64,000 nt of DNA from an uncultured Flavobacteriales bacterium (GCA_943787725.1 CALSNM010000003.1:62001-126000); one strand, 5' to 3'. Counted from the stretch's first letter, positions 30,196 to 39,099 are shown. Notes: generated from the sequence alone by a model not told the origin. Translations and numbers: made by a program.

Positions 30196-30320
30196 TCTGT
30201 TTTTTTAAGGATAGCAAATGTACAAATTTCAATGTATTAAGTGTCTTCTATTTATTCCAGAAATTGAACCGTGTACAATAAATTGCTTATTATTGTAGTA
30301 ATCCTTAAAAAAAGAAAAAG

Positions 30321-30563
30321 ATGAAAAAGAAGTTAATAGGTGTTTTGGTATTTCTTATTGCCATGTTTGGGGTTATGTATTTTATGGGAGTTTTTGAAGC
30401 AGGAGAAGCAACTGAGGAGGATAATCAAGTAGGAGATGAAATTGGTGAGGATCCAGAAACTGATAAAAAACTAGAAGAAGCAACCGAATATGATGTATGG
30501 AGTGAAGATTCGACTGAGTTAGGAGTAGGAGAAGAAGATTTTGATCCAGAATCATTGCTTTAA
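30321..30563 (+). CDS. Small membrane protein with acidic tail (1)
   Basis: An 80-residue protein with a basic start (MKKKL), one membrane helix (residues ~5-25, GVLVFLIAMFGVMYFMGVF) and a strongly acidic, low-complexity tail rich in E and D to the C-terminus (DFDPESLL). The topology suggests an N-terminal anchor with the tail in the periplasm. The start at 30321 follows an A/G-rich leader. The next gene begins nine bases later and has the same architecture, so the two may be an old duplication or functional partners. I do not recognise a family. Confidence 0.7.
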   Translation: MKKKLIGVLVFLIAMFGVMYFMGVFEAGEATEEDNQVGDEIGEDPETDKKLEEATEYDVWSEDSTELGVGEEDFDPESLL

Positions 30564-30572
30564 ATTTTAATT

Positions 30573-30806
30573 ATGACAAAGAAAAAGAAATGGATTAATG
30601 CCCTTATTTTTATTGGAGGACTGATTGTGTTTTTGTTTTATTATTTCGAAGACAAGGCTGATATCGACAAGGTTGAGAAAGAACAAGATAAAAGTGCGTT
30701 AGATTCTGCAGAGGTAAAGCTGCCCGATTTGTCAGAGGATTTGGCGGAATTTGAAGAAAACAATTCAAATGTGGAAGAAGACTCTATCGCAGGGGATAGC
30801 CTATAA
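30573..30806 (+). CDS. Small membrane protein with acidic tail (2)
   Basis: A 77-residue protein with the same layout as its upstream neighbour: basic start MTKKKKW, one membrane helix (residues ~8-26, NALIFIGGLIVFLFYYF), and an acidic tail containing LPDLSEDLAEFEENN and ending AGDSL. Little sequence identity with the first protein is visible outside this pattern. It is convergent with the dioxygenase gene, 48 bases from its stop. Function unknown. Confidence 0.68.
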   Translation: MTKKKKWINALIFIGGLIVFLFYYFEDKADIDKVEKEQDKSALDSAEVKLPDLSEDLAEFEENNSNVEEDSIAGDSL

Positions 30807-30854
30807 CAATTACTTACAATACAAAAAACTGATTGCCTCAATTTATTCCCCCGA

Positions 30855-31799
30855 CTAATATTCTTTTATAACTTTCAGGTAATGAACTTGGACATCATTT
30901 ATTTTTAGGGCTATAAAATAATGGCCAGGAAGAATATTGGAATCAGGTTTCCATTCGGCTGTGTATTTTTCCGGTTTAAGCATTATTTCTTGCAAATTCG
31001 CAACTAATCTCCCTTGAATGTCAAATACTTGGAGGCTTACTTTTGCGTCCTGAAAAACACCATAATTTATTTGAATAAAATCTGAAAATGGGTTTGGATA
31101 TATTTTGTAAATCATGCCCATAGATGCACGCATTTCTTCAATTCCAATAGGATCACCTAATCCATCTATAACAATATCCCAAGTTGCTTCTTTTTGTCCT
31201 AAACTGTTGGTTGTAACCGGCACAATTCGGTGGGTTGCATCATATGTGCCACTTGAAATAGAGGCTGCGGCGTCAGCTGGTATGTCTGAGTCACCTTGGA
31301 AATAAAGTTGTGTAGTTAAAATAGGGAAACCAGGAGGAGTAATTTTAAGATGGATATGGGACGGACGATAAGCACTTCCGTTTAAATATTTTCCAGGGTA
31401 TATTGTCTCAAAAAGATAAAAACCTTGACTATTACTGGTTACGATCCCTCTAAGATTGAATCCTGTGTTATCGTATGCGCCTGCATCGTTTGCATGCCAA
31501 ATATCAATAATAGCTCCAGCGATATATTTTGTGCAATCCAGGTTATGTACTCTACCACTTATTATAAACCGAGTTCCCGGCTCACTTGCTGCAGCAAGTT
31601 GATTATTTAAAATTGAGGGTGCATTAGCCGAATAAAAAGGACCTTGACCATAATAATCTTGTGTCGTCGGATTGCAATTTGCTACAGGTTGACTGGAGCT
31701 TTCGTCATTTAACGCAGCTTTCACTGCACTCGGCAAAGTTACTGCAGCAATTGCTGCTAATGAAGTGTTTTTTAAAAATTGGCGTCTATCATTTTTCAT
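30855..31799 (-). CDS. Secreted intradiol ring-cleavage dioxygenase-like protein with T9SS sorting domain
   Basis: A 314-residue protein related to the beta subunit of protocatechuate 3,4-dioxygenase. The N-terminus (MKNDRRQFLKNTSLAAIAAV) has an RR-QFLK-like Tat motif and an AxA-type cleavage region. The non-haem iron ligands of the family can be placed: Tyr109 in DIWHANDAGAYD, a second Tyr at 134 or 138 in IYPGKY, and His148/His150 in YRPSHIHLK. From about residue 228 a second domain begins (IYKIYPNPFSDFIQIN) that matches type A T9SS C-terminal sorting domains and ends VHYLKVIKEY. The enzyme is therefore expected outside the cell or on its surface. Substrate unknown; such secreted homologues need not act on protocatechuate. 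The start overlaps the stop of the upstream lipoprotein gene (ATGA), so they are coupled. Confidence 0.88.
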   Translation of the reverse strand: MKNDRRQFLKNTSLAAIAAVTLPSAVKAALNDESSSQPVANCNPTTQDYYGQGPFYSANAPSILNNQLAAASEPGTRFIISGRVHNLDCTKYIAGAIIDIWHANDAGAYDNTGFNLRGIVTSNSQGFYLFETIYPGKYLNGSAYRPSHIHLKITPPGFPILTTQLYFQGDSDIPADAAASISSGTYDATHRIVPVTTNSLGQKEATWDIVIDGLGDPIGIEEMRASMGMIYKIYPNPFSDFIQINYGVFQDAKVSLQVFDIQGRLVANLQEIMLKPEKYTAEWKPDSNILPGHYFIALKINDVQVHYLKVIKEY

Positions 31800-32458
31800 T
31801 TAGTTGCTTCTCCCTCACCAATTTCATCTCCTATTCCATTCATCATCATTTCTCCCATTAGTCCTTGCATTTCTTTCATTGCTGGACAGTCTTCCAATTC
31901 TTTTTCCATTTCTTTTCCTTTAGCTTCTCTTTCTTCGTCGCTAAGTCCTTCCATTTCTTTTTCCATATTTTCTCCCATTTTCTCACAAGCTTCAATCTCA
32001 GATTTATACTTTTCTTCAATTTCTTTGATTTTAGCTTCATCTTGACCAGCTTCACTAGCTTCTTTCATCATTTCAACTGTTGTTGTAATACAATCACAAG
32101 GGGAGAGTTCATCTCCTATTCCATTCATCATCATTTCTCCCATTAGTCCTTGCATTTCTTTCATTGCTGGACAGTCTTCCAATTCTTTTTCCATTTCTTT
32201 TCCTTTAGCTTCTCTTTCTTCGTCGCTAAGTCCTTCCATTTCTTTTTCCATATTTTCTCCCATTTTCTCACAAGCTTCAATCTCAGATTTATACTTTTCT
32301 TCAATTTCTTTGATTTTAGCTTCATCTTGACCAGCTTCACTAGCTTCTTTCATCATTTCAACTGTTGTTGTAATACAATCACAAGGGGAGAGGGCACCGC
32401 CACAAGATGAAAGGAACATTGCAGAAACTACTCCTGCAGAAACAAATAAATTTTTCAT
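31796..32458 (-). CDS. Lipoprotein with perfect internal tandem duplication
   Basis: A 220-residue lipoprotein. The signal peptide ends in a lipobox (AMFLSSCGG). The mature part is two identical 95-residue units, each starting LSPCDCITTTVEMMKEASEA, with a long acidic/lysine helix and a conserved DCPAMKEMQGLMGEMMMN ending. Each unit has three cysteines (CDC plus a CEKMGE cysteine, and a DCP cysteine). The helices are probably coiled coils. It ends IGEGEATK and its stop overlaps the start of the dioxygenase gene. I do not recognise a family. Identity at DNA level means either a very recent duplication or an assembly artefact; a single-unit protein of ~125 residues would be a normal small lipoprotein. 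Confidence 0.8.
   Translation of the reverse strand: MKNLFVSAGVVSAMFLSSCGGALSPCDCITTTVEMMKEASEAGQDEAKIKEIEEKYKSEIEACEKMGENMEKEMEGLSDEEREAKGKEMEKELEDCPAMKEMQGLMGEMMMNGIGDELSPCDCITTTVEMMKEASEAGQDEAKIKEIEEKYKSEIEACEKMGENMEKEMEGLSDEEREAKGKEMEKELEDCPAMKEMQGLMGEMMMNGIGDEIGEGEATK
31823..32392. repeat. 285-bp perfect tandem direct repeat
   Basis: Bases 31823-32107 and 32108-32392 appear identical throughout. The period is 285 bp (95 codons), so the lipoprotein frame is kept. The copies abut with no spacer. Confidence 0.95.
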
Positions 32459-32535
32459 ATTTTTTTAAATTAAATTAGTTAACTGTGGCTAATATATAGT
32501 TGTTCGGAGAAAAATAAAATAAATGGAGGGTTATT

Positions 32536-34194
32536 TTACAACTCTTTAATAGCCATTTGTATATCATTATCGAATGGAATCGAAATAAAAAAACGAGCTT
32601 CCTCATCCCATAAGTAGGTTGCTAACTCTGATTTTAGCTGGTTTTTAATTCGGTTTTTGGATGCATTTATTCCGAATAAATCCTTTGGGACCCCGTGGTT
32701 TTTCGATGCATTCTCAACAAAATCATTAAACATTTGTTCAGTAACAGAATACTGCGTGTTAAATGCCTTAACATCTTGGTATTGCAATTTTTCTCTGTTT
32801 TTATCAACATAGTCAAAACAAAAATCTCTATAAGCTGCGGTATAAGCAAGTGAAGATAAATATAAGGAGGAGCCTGAGGTGTCTATAGGAATGAAAATGT
32901 CAGGCATAATTCCTCCTCCGCCATATACGGTTCTGCCTTCTGGAGTTGTATATTTTTCTGCATTTTTAAATATTATACTATCCAATTCTTGCAGTTCGCC
33001 GTTTTCATAGCGATTCATAATATCATTGTAATAGTCTATCCCGCTGCCATAAGGTTTTTGAATACACCTTCCCGTCGGAGTATAATAACGAGAAACAGTA
33101 AGTCTCATTTCCGATCCATCTTCTAAATTTATTGGTTGTTGCACCAATCCTTTTCCGAAAGTCCTACGCCCCATTATCAAACCCCTATCATTGTCTTGAA
33201 CAGCACCACTGACAATTTCACTTGCAGAAGCTGTACCGCTATTCACAAGGATAACCAGTTCATTGCTTTCAAAGTTTCCGTATCCAGAAGAAAAATATTC
33301 TTTCTTCTGCTGATGCGCTCCCTCAGTATAAACGATGGATTTTCCTGCAGCTAAAAATTCATCAGCAACACTTGTTGCTCCATGCAAATAACCTCCTCCG
33401 TTGTTTCTTAAGTCAAAAACCAGTTTAGTCATGCCTTCTGCTTTTAAATCAGCTACAGCATAAGCAAACTCTCTGTCAGTATTGTTGGAAAAGTTTTTAA
33501 GCCTAATATATCCTATGGTGCTATTTATCATAAAGGAAGCGTCTATTGAGGGTAAAGGTATTGAGCCTCTCGTGACTTCTATATCCTTTGGGTTTGAGTT
33601 GGATTTATTTAATATTTTTAACCCAACTTTTGTTCCAAATCCCCCTTTCAAAAGCCCATGAACATCTTCAATTTTCAATCCAGTTCCTGCTATTTTATCT
33701 CCATCAACTTCAAGTATTCTATCACCTGCTTTTAGACCCGCTATCTCCGAAGGTCCATTGGGAATAATATTGGTTATCATCAAGGTGTCACGAAGAATAA
33801 TAAACCGAATTCCTACACCTCCAAAATGACCTTGTAATTCTTCATTTTGCCTTTCTACGTCTTTAGCTGATATATAAGCGGAATGCGGGTCTAGTTTTCC
33901 GAGCATACCGGAAATAGATGTTTCAATTAATTCTTTTCTGTCTACGGAGTCTACATAACGAGACTCAATTACATCTAACACATGATTCAATTTAACAACC
34001 TGTTCTTCTTGCGTTATTTTTTCTTGAGAACGAAATTGACCCGCGCCAATGAAATATGTGAATGCAGAGCAAATTCCGATTAATAATGGAGTTAATATAA
34101 GTAGCCAATTGTTTGAATTATCCTTCTTGTTAAGTGTGTCTTTTGAGGACGAGATATAACTACTAACTTTTATTTCTTTGTATTCTTCTTCCAT
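32536..34194 (-). CDS. S41-family C-terminal processing protease
   Basis: A 552-residue periplasmic tail-specific protease. There is one N-terminal membrane helix (residues ~30-50, LLILTPLLIGICSAFTYFIG). A PDZ domain lies at about 95-185 (GGVGIRFIILRDTLMITNII, GLKAGDRILEVDG). The S41 peptidase core has the serine in VNSGTASASEIVSGA (about residue 320) and the lysine in RRTFGKGLVQ (about 345), the expected Ser-Lys dyad spacing. GYIRLKNFS and [12 protein letters not shown] are the conserved oxyanion-hole strands. Its ATG overlaps the stop of the dCMP deaminase gene by one base, so they are co-transcribed. Confidence 0.93.
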   Translation of the reverse strand: MEEEYKEIKVSSYISSSKDTLNKKDNSNNWLLILTPLLIGICSAFTYFIGAGQFRSQEKITQEEQVVKLNHVLDVIESRYVDSVDRKELIETSISGMLGKLDPHSAYISAKDVERQNEELQGHFGGVGIRFIILRDTLMITNIIPNGPSEIAGLKAGDRILEVDGDKIAGTGLKIEDVHGLLKGGFGTKVGLKILNKSNSNPKDIEVTRGSIPLPSIDASFMINSTIGYIRLKNFSNNTDREFAYAVADLKAEGMTKLVFDLRNNGGGYLHGATSVADEFLAAGKSIVYTEGAHQQKKEYFSSGYGNFESNELVILVNSGTASASEIVSGAVQDNDRGLIMGRRTFGKGLVQQPINLEDGSEMRLTVSRYYTPTGRCIQKPYGSGIDYYNDIMNRYENGELQELDSIIFKNAEKYTTPEGRTVYGGGGIMPDIFIPIDTSGSSLYLSSLAYTAAYRDFCFDYVDKNREKLQYQDVKAFNTQYSVTEQMFNDFVENASKNHGVPKDLFGINASKNRIKNQLKSELATYLWDEEARFFISIPFDNDIQMAIKEL

Positions 34195-34643
34195 TAAAGA
34201 TTTTCAATTTGAACAACATCTACACCAGCTTTTTCTAAAAATTGTAGGCCTGAGTTGTCTTTATAGCCTTGCTTGTATACTAGCCTTTTAATCCCTGCCT
34301 GATGAACTAGTTTTGAACATTCTTTGCAAGGAGATAAGGTTAAATATAATGTTGCTCCTTCACAGCTATTTGTGCTATTGGCAACCTTTAAAATGGCATT
34401 AGCTTCTGCATGAAGAACGTACCATTGTGTTTCTCCTGCTTCGTCTTCACAGCAATTTTCAAAACCGGTAGGTGTTCCATTAAAGCCATCCGAAATAATC
34501 ATTCGATCTTTAACGATTATGGCTCCTACCTGCTTGCGCTCACAATGCGATAATTTTGCCCACTCTGATGCCATTCGCAAATAAGCTTTGTCAAAGCGTT
34601 CCTGCTTTTTTTTGTTGTCTGATATTTTTTCTTGTAGCTTCAC
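34194..34643 (-). CDS. dCMP deaminase-family protein
   Basis: A 149-residue zinc-dependent deaminase. The zinc motifs are HAEANAILK and the PCKEC pair in LSPCKECSKLVHQAG; GAIIVKDRMIISDGFNGTP and RKQVGA are the conserved deoxycytidylate deaminase segments. The enzyme should convert dCMP to dUMP for dTTP synthesis. ComEB and related proteins in Gram-positive bacteria share the fold, but the size and motifs fit the house-keeping enzyme. It lies between the glycosyltransferase (18 bases upstream) and the S41 protease (1-base overlap), a pairing seen elsewhere in this phylum. Confidence 0.92.
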   Translation of the reverse strand: MKLQEKISDNKKKQERFDKAYLRMASEWAKLSHCERKQVGAIIVKDRMIISDGFNGTPTGFENCCEDEAGETQWYVLHAEANAILKVANSTNSCEGATLYLTLSPCKECSKLVHQAGIKRLVYKQGYKDNSGLQFLEKAGVDVVQIENL

Positions 34644-34661
34644 TGATGCGAAAATAGATAA

Positions 34662-35814
34662 TTACTCAAATATGAGCTTATTTTTAGTTGTGATTTCTTC
34701 ACTACATACATTTTTATTGTAAAAACGGACACAGCTATTTGACCAATTATTGTAAGTCTCTTGATTTAAATGAACCGCCTGATTGATGGAGTTTTTAAGT
34801 GATGCAGAATCTAGTAAGTTAAAATTCCACCCAAGACTTTTATGTTCTAAATCTAACCAGGGAGTTTGATCGCTTATTAAAACGGGGCAACCACTGTTCC
34901 AAGAATCAACTATTGAATGCGAAAAGCTTTCTCCTTTTGTTGGAAACAGCATAAAATGGTATTCAGCTTGCAATTTTATTTTTAGTTCTTCATTTGGGAT
35001 AGGGCCCTTATAATTCACCTGAATATTGCTTGGCAATTGCTTAATTTGTGTTTCAATTTTTTGTAGGTAATCCTGTTCTTCAGCAGCTCCAAAGATATCA
35101 AACAGAATTTCTCCTTTCGGCTTAAGTTGTATGAAGCAATCCAAGGCAAAAGAAATGTTTTTGTGCTCAGACACTCTTCCAATAAAGAAGAATCTCGCTG
35201 CTCCAGGATATTTATTTATTTTATTTTTTGAGTCGAATTTTGCAGGCATTGAAATAGGTTCGGCAACAATTATTTTGGCATTAGAGCCAAATATTTTCGA
35301 AATAGTATTTTTTTTCATCTTCACTAGTTGCGTGCCATGTAATATTTTTGAAAAATTGAAAAAGTTGAGTTGTTTTAAGAAAAATAGATTTTTTTAATGA
35401 CTTGGTTTTCAAGGCTCCTGGACCAAGCATTCCTCTCGGCGCAAGAACTGTTTTTAAATCAGGAAAGTGCTTGTTTCGGATGCGTAGAGGTGTAATTGTA
35501 TATTGAGACGAGTACAAACTGTTGAGATACATCGCATCATAATTTCGTTCTCCAATTAATGTTTTGATTTTATCTTTCGAATAATTATCAGCACTCAAAT
35601 AATATACATGAGCACTGTATTTTGCAAGCCACTTGTTAGGTTCAATATTCTTATATGGCTCGTCATCTGATAAATCCGTATTCCTTGTAACAATATAAAA
35701 GTCAACATCCTCCGAAAGCACGCGAACCATGTTTGATACGGAACGAATTGGACCTCCAGCTTTGTAGCCAGGCAGAAACCAATCCATAAAAATGAGTATT
35801 TTTCTCTTTTTCAT
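34662..35814 (-). CDS. GT4-like glycosyltransferase (one frameshift in an A8 tract)
   Basis: A ~380-residue glycosyltransferase in two frames. The first part starts MKKRKILIFMDWFLPGYKAG and PIRSVSNMVRVL and runs through LAPRGMLGPGALKTKSLKK. The plus-strand T8 tract at 35308-35315 (A8 in the coding strand) is one base too long or short; removing one base joins SEDEK to NTISKIFGSNAKIIVAEP. The second part has RFFFIGRVSEHKNISFALD and LLFPTKGESFSHSIVDSW with PVLIS, the donor-binding region of the GT4 family. It probably acts in surface polysaccharide synthesis. It starts 3 bases after the amidohydrolase stop. Confidence 0.83.
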
Positions 35815-35817
35815 GTA

Positions 35818-38800
35818 TTAAGGGGCGATACTGCAACCACAATTACTCTTCATAAAGCTATTGGATTTTTGGTGCCAATCAAAAGCGGCATTGTATTTAG
35901 AATTTTCCCAATAAAACTTTTTTCTAGTTTTTGGCTCGTTTCCGACTTCATTCATTGTTTCTGTGTCGTAAAGCCTACCATTAATCATGGTGTAAATTAT
36001 GGTGTTGGAATTCTGAATGTTATCCAATGGGTTTTTATCCATGATAATTAAATCTGCCAATTTACCTTCTTTTAGGGATCCAATATCTTTGGACATTCCT
36101 ATATAATCAGCACCGTTTATTGTTGCGCAGCGAAGTGCCTCCATATTTGTCATGCCGCCTTGCTGCAAGCTCCATAGTTCCCAATGCGCTCCAAGCCCTT
36201 GAAGTTGACCGTGGGCACCGAGGTTTACTTTTACTCCGGCGTCGCTTAATTTTTTACATGTTTGAGAAACCAAAATATGTCCATTGTCATATTCCTCTTG
36301 TGGAATCATCATTCTATGACGCGCTCTTGAAGCAATAATTTGACGCGGATAGAATTGTAATAACTTTTTATTTTCATAAACATTGGTGTTTTGATACCAA
36401 TAGAACTCCGCATTTAAACCACCGTAATTTACAATTAGAGTAGGAGTGTAGCCTGTTTTACTTTGGCTCCATAATTTCACAATGTCCTTGTAAACTGGAG
36501 CAACTGGGATGTTATGCTCTACACCGGTATGACCATCTAATATCATTGTCATGTTGTGATAAAAAGTTGATCCTCCCTCAGGAACTACGAATATGTTTTG
36601 TTCTCTTGCTGCTTGAATAACTTGTTGTCTTTGATCTCTTCGTGGTTGGTTATAGCTTTTAACCGATAATGCTCCAAATGCTTTGGTTCTTCTAATTGAG
36701 GAACGTGCATCATCAAGATTATTGATGACAGCTTTAAAATCTCCATCTCCTCCATATAAAATAAAGCCGGTTGAATATAGTCGTGGTCCAACGAGTTCAC
36801 CGCTTTTGACTAATTCAGAGAGTGCAAATACGGTTTCTGTATTTGCAGATGGATCATGAGCTGTTGTAACTCCGAAAGCTAAATTGGCGTAAAATTGCCA
36901 ATGTTTTTGCGTTGTTAGGCCATATCGAAATGCACCAATGTGCGCATGAACATCTACAATTCCTGGCATGATGGTTTTCCCTCCCATTTCATATACTTTA
37001 GCACCTTTGGGAATGTTAACTTCCTCAGCTAATCCTATCTTTTCAATACGATTTTCGTTAATTACAATGGTTCCATTTTTAATTACTTTGTCACCTTCCA
37101 TTGTAATAATTGTTGCGCCTTTAAAAACAATTTTACCAGTGGGCTTATCTGTGTCTTGCACCAACTTAACACGAATTCCAGTTGTATCAATAGGAGCTAT
37201 TGAATCTGGAGAATTCGGTAGGTAGGTAAATCGCTGATCAATATCGTTTTCAAAGTATTCTTCTCCCAATGTCCACCTGATTTTTTTTGAATCAGCTGAC
37301 CAATGTAAATTGATTCCAGCGTCCCTTGCTATTTGCGAAACAGGTATAGAATTCGTTTTATTATCAAGGTTTAATGGTTTCCCTGTATGTGGAATAGGAG
37401 CAATGTATACCTTATGCAAATGAGAAAAAGCGATCCATTTATTGTCAGGACTAGGCACTAATCTGTTTGCATATTTTGAAGTTATATGCGTTTTTTCATC
37501 AACCCCATTAAGGTCAACACTATGTAGCTCCTTGGTTAGTTGACCAAAGTAGGTTCCTCCAGTTTGAAAAAACACACGTTTTTGATCTTTAGTAAAAGTC
37601 GGATATTGTCCTTGCTCTGCTATCAAGTAAGGGTTTGTTCCGTTAGCATCCATAATGTATATGCCAGCATTTTTTGCAAATGAATGCCCTTGCTCATTGT
37701 TTCCAGATTCCTTTAAATAAACAATTTTTGATCCATCTGTACAATAAGAAGGAGTCCTAAAGATTCCTTTTTCTGAGCTTAACTTAACAGGAATACCTCC
37801 CTTATAAGGAATTGAATAAATTGCTCCTAACTCTTTGTCGTTCCATGTAACATAAACGATTGTTTTGCCATCGGGAGAAAAACTGGGTTCAAACTCAAAG
37901 TCTGTGCTTTCAGTTATTCGTTTTGGTTTGCCATTCGGTAATTGTTTTTTCCATAAATATCCGAGAGCATTAAAAACTAAAGTTCTTCCATCTGGCGAAG
38001 TCACGGCATGTCTTATCACTTTTGCGGTAAATTTGTCTGGAGATACTGGGTTTTCAAACTCCAATGCTTCGGCTATTTTTAAATGTACATCTACTGAGAA
38101 CGGAATTTCTGTAATGGTGAGAGATTCTATATTGATACTGTTGATCTTTCCGCCAGACCAAATCACAATGCTTTCATTGTCAGGCATCCAGTTAAACCCG
38201 GTGTAAACCCCAAAGATAGCCCAAGCTTCTTGTTGGTCTTTATTTAATTTGTCGTAAACAGGCCATTCTTCACCAGTGGCCAAGTCATGGATGTAGAGTA
38301 CAGATTTAGCATCTATTCTTTTAATAAAAGCAAGTAGTTTTCCATCTCTAGAAAGTTGTGGTCGAGCAGCTCCGCCTGGACCTCCTGTAATGGTTTTAAT
38401 TTCTCCATCCTCAAACGCATATCTTTTGATTACATAAATCTGTTTATTTGGATCTTTGTTATATTGAAAAAATCCGCCCGGATACATATCCTCGCTATAA
38501 TACAGATATTTTCCATCCGGGGAAATACAGGGTTCATTCACATCTTGTTGCTCATTTTTCTTTTTGGTCAACTGCAATCCACTTCCTCCAGTAATATGAT
38601 ACATCCACATTTCACCAGCACCAGCTGACCGCTGAGATGTAAAGTGTTTGCGCGCAATTAATGAATTGCCGTCACTTGTCCAAACAGCATTATTTACTAA
38701 TCTAAAATCTTCTTTTGTAATTTGTTTGGCTTCAGAACCATCAGCGTTCATTACCCAAATATTATCTCCTCCTCCAGCATCACTGGTAAAAGAAATCTTC

Positions 38801-39099
38801 TTCCCGTCAGGGCTAAACCTTGGTTGGATTTCGAACGGAATACCTTCCCGTAACACTTTTGCTTTTCCTCCTGTTATCGGCATGATGTAGATGTCACCAA
38901 CCATATCAAAAACAATATAGTTGCCATCTGGACTTACGTCTAAATTCATCCAGGTCCCTTCATCTGTGGTAAATTTCAAGTCCTTATAATTCCATTCTCC
39001 TTTTGGATTAGAAACATCCCATTTCTCTTTGTCTTTTTTATTTTGGGCTGTTCCCACAAAGGTTAAACCTATAAATAATGAGAATAATACATTTTTCAT
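35818..39099 (-). CDS. Secreted beta-propeller/amidohydrolase fusion protein
   Basis: A ~1,093-residue exported protein. I start it at the ATG at 39099 because MKNVLFSLFIGLTFVGTAQ is a normal signal peptide; the longer in-frame ATG at 39150 precedes it by 17 residues. The first ~600 residues contain TolB/WD40-like PD40 repeats (FSPDGKKISFTSDAGGGDNI, ISPDGKYLYYSED, FSPDGKTIVYVTW, SPDNKWIAFSH). From about 670 an amidohydrolase domain follows, with PGIVDVHAHIGAFRYGL near residue 715, GVTTAHDPSA, a central HNIPVAP region and GSLKEGKLADLIIMDKNPLD. Such fusions are known as Tol-Pal-like amidohydrolases. The C-terminus ends NCGCSIAP. The substrate is unknown; dipeptides or cyclic amides are possible. 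Confidence 0.87.
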   Translation of the reverse strand: MKNVLFSLFIGLTFVGTAQNKKDKEKWDVSNPKGEWNYKDLKFTTDEGTWMNLDVSPDGNYIVFDMVGDIYIMPITGGKAKVLREGIPFEIQPRFSPDGKKISFTSDAGGGDNIWVMNADGSEAKQITKEDFRLVNNAVWTSDGNSLIARKHFTSQRSAGAGEMWMYHITGGSGLQLTKKKNEQQDVNEPCISPDGKYLYYSEDMYPGGFFQYNKDPNKQIYVIKRYAFEDGEIKTITGGPGGAARPQLSRDGKLLAFIKRIDAKSVLYIHDLATGEEWPVYDKLNKDQQEAWAIFGVYTGFNWMPDNESIVIWSGGKINSINIESLTITEIPFSVDVHLKIAEALEFENPVSPDKFTAKVIRHAVTSPDGRTLVFNALGYLWKKQLPNGKPKRITESTDFEFEPSFSPDGKTIVYVTWNDKELGAIYSIPYKGGIPVKLSSEKGIFRTPSYCTDGSKIVYLKESGNNEQGHSFAKNAGIYIMDANGTNPYLIAEQGQYPTFTKDQKRVFFQTGGTYFGQLTKELHSVDLNGVDEKTHITSKYANRLVPSPDNKWIAFSHLHKVYIAPIPHTGKPLNLDNKTNSIPVSQIARDAGINLHWSADSKKIRWTLGEEYFENDIDQRFTYLPNSPDSIAPIDTTGIRVKLVQDTDKPTGKIVFKGATIITMEGDKVIKNGTIVINENRIEKIGLAEEVNIPKGAKVYEMGGKTIMPGIVDVHAHIGAFRYGLTTQKHWQFYANLAFGVTTAHDPSANTETVFALSELVKSGELVGPRLYSTGFILYGGDGDFKAVINNLDDARSSIRRTKAFGALSVKSYNQPRRDQRQQVIQAAREQNIFVVPEGGSTFYHNMTMILDGHTGVEHNIPVAPVYKDIVKLWSQSKTGYTPTLIVNYGGLNAEFYWYQNTNVYENKKLLQFYPRQIIASRARHRMMIPQEEYDNGHILVSQTCKKLSDAGVKVNLGAHGQLQGLGAHWELWSLQQGGMTNMEALRCATINGADYIGMSKDIGSLKEGKLADLIIMDKNPLDNIQNSNTIIYTMINGRLYDTETMNEVGNEPKTRKKFYWENSKYNAAFDWHQKSNSFMKSNCGCSIAP

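Noticed and set aside
31865-32410. Two phenylalanine-rich plus-strand ORFs (93 and 86 codons) with the same sequence
   Set aside because: They are antisense shadows of the duplicated glutamate/lysine-rich lipoprotein. Their repetition only reflects the 285-bp duplication.
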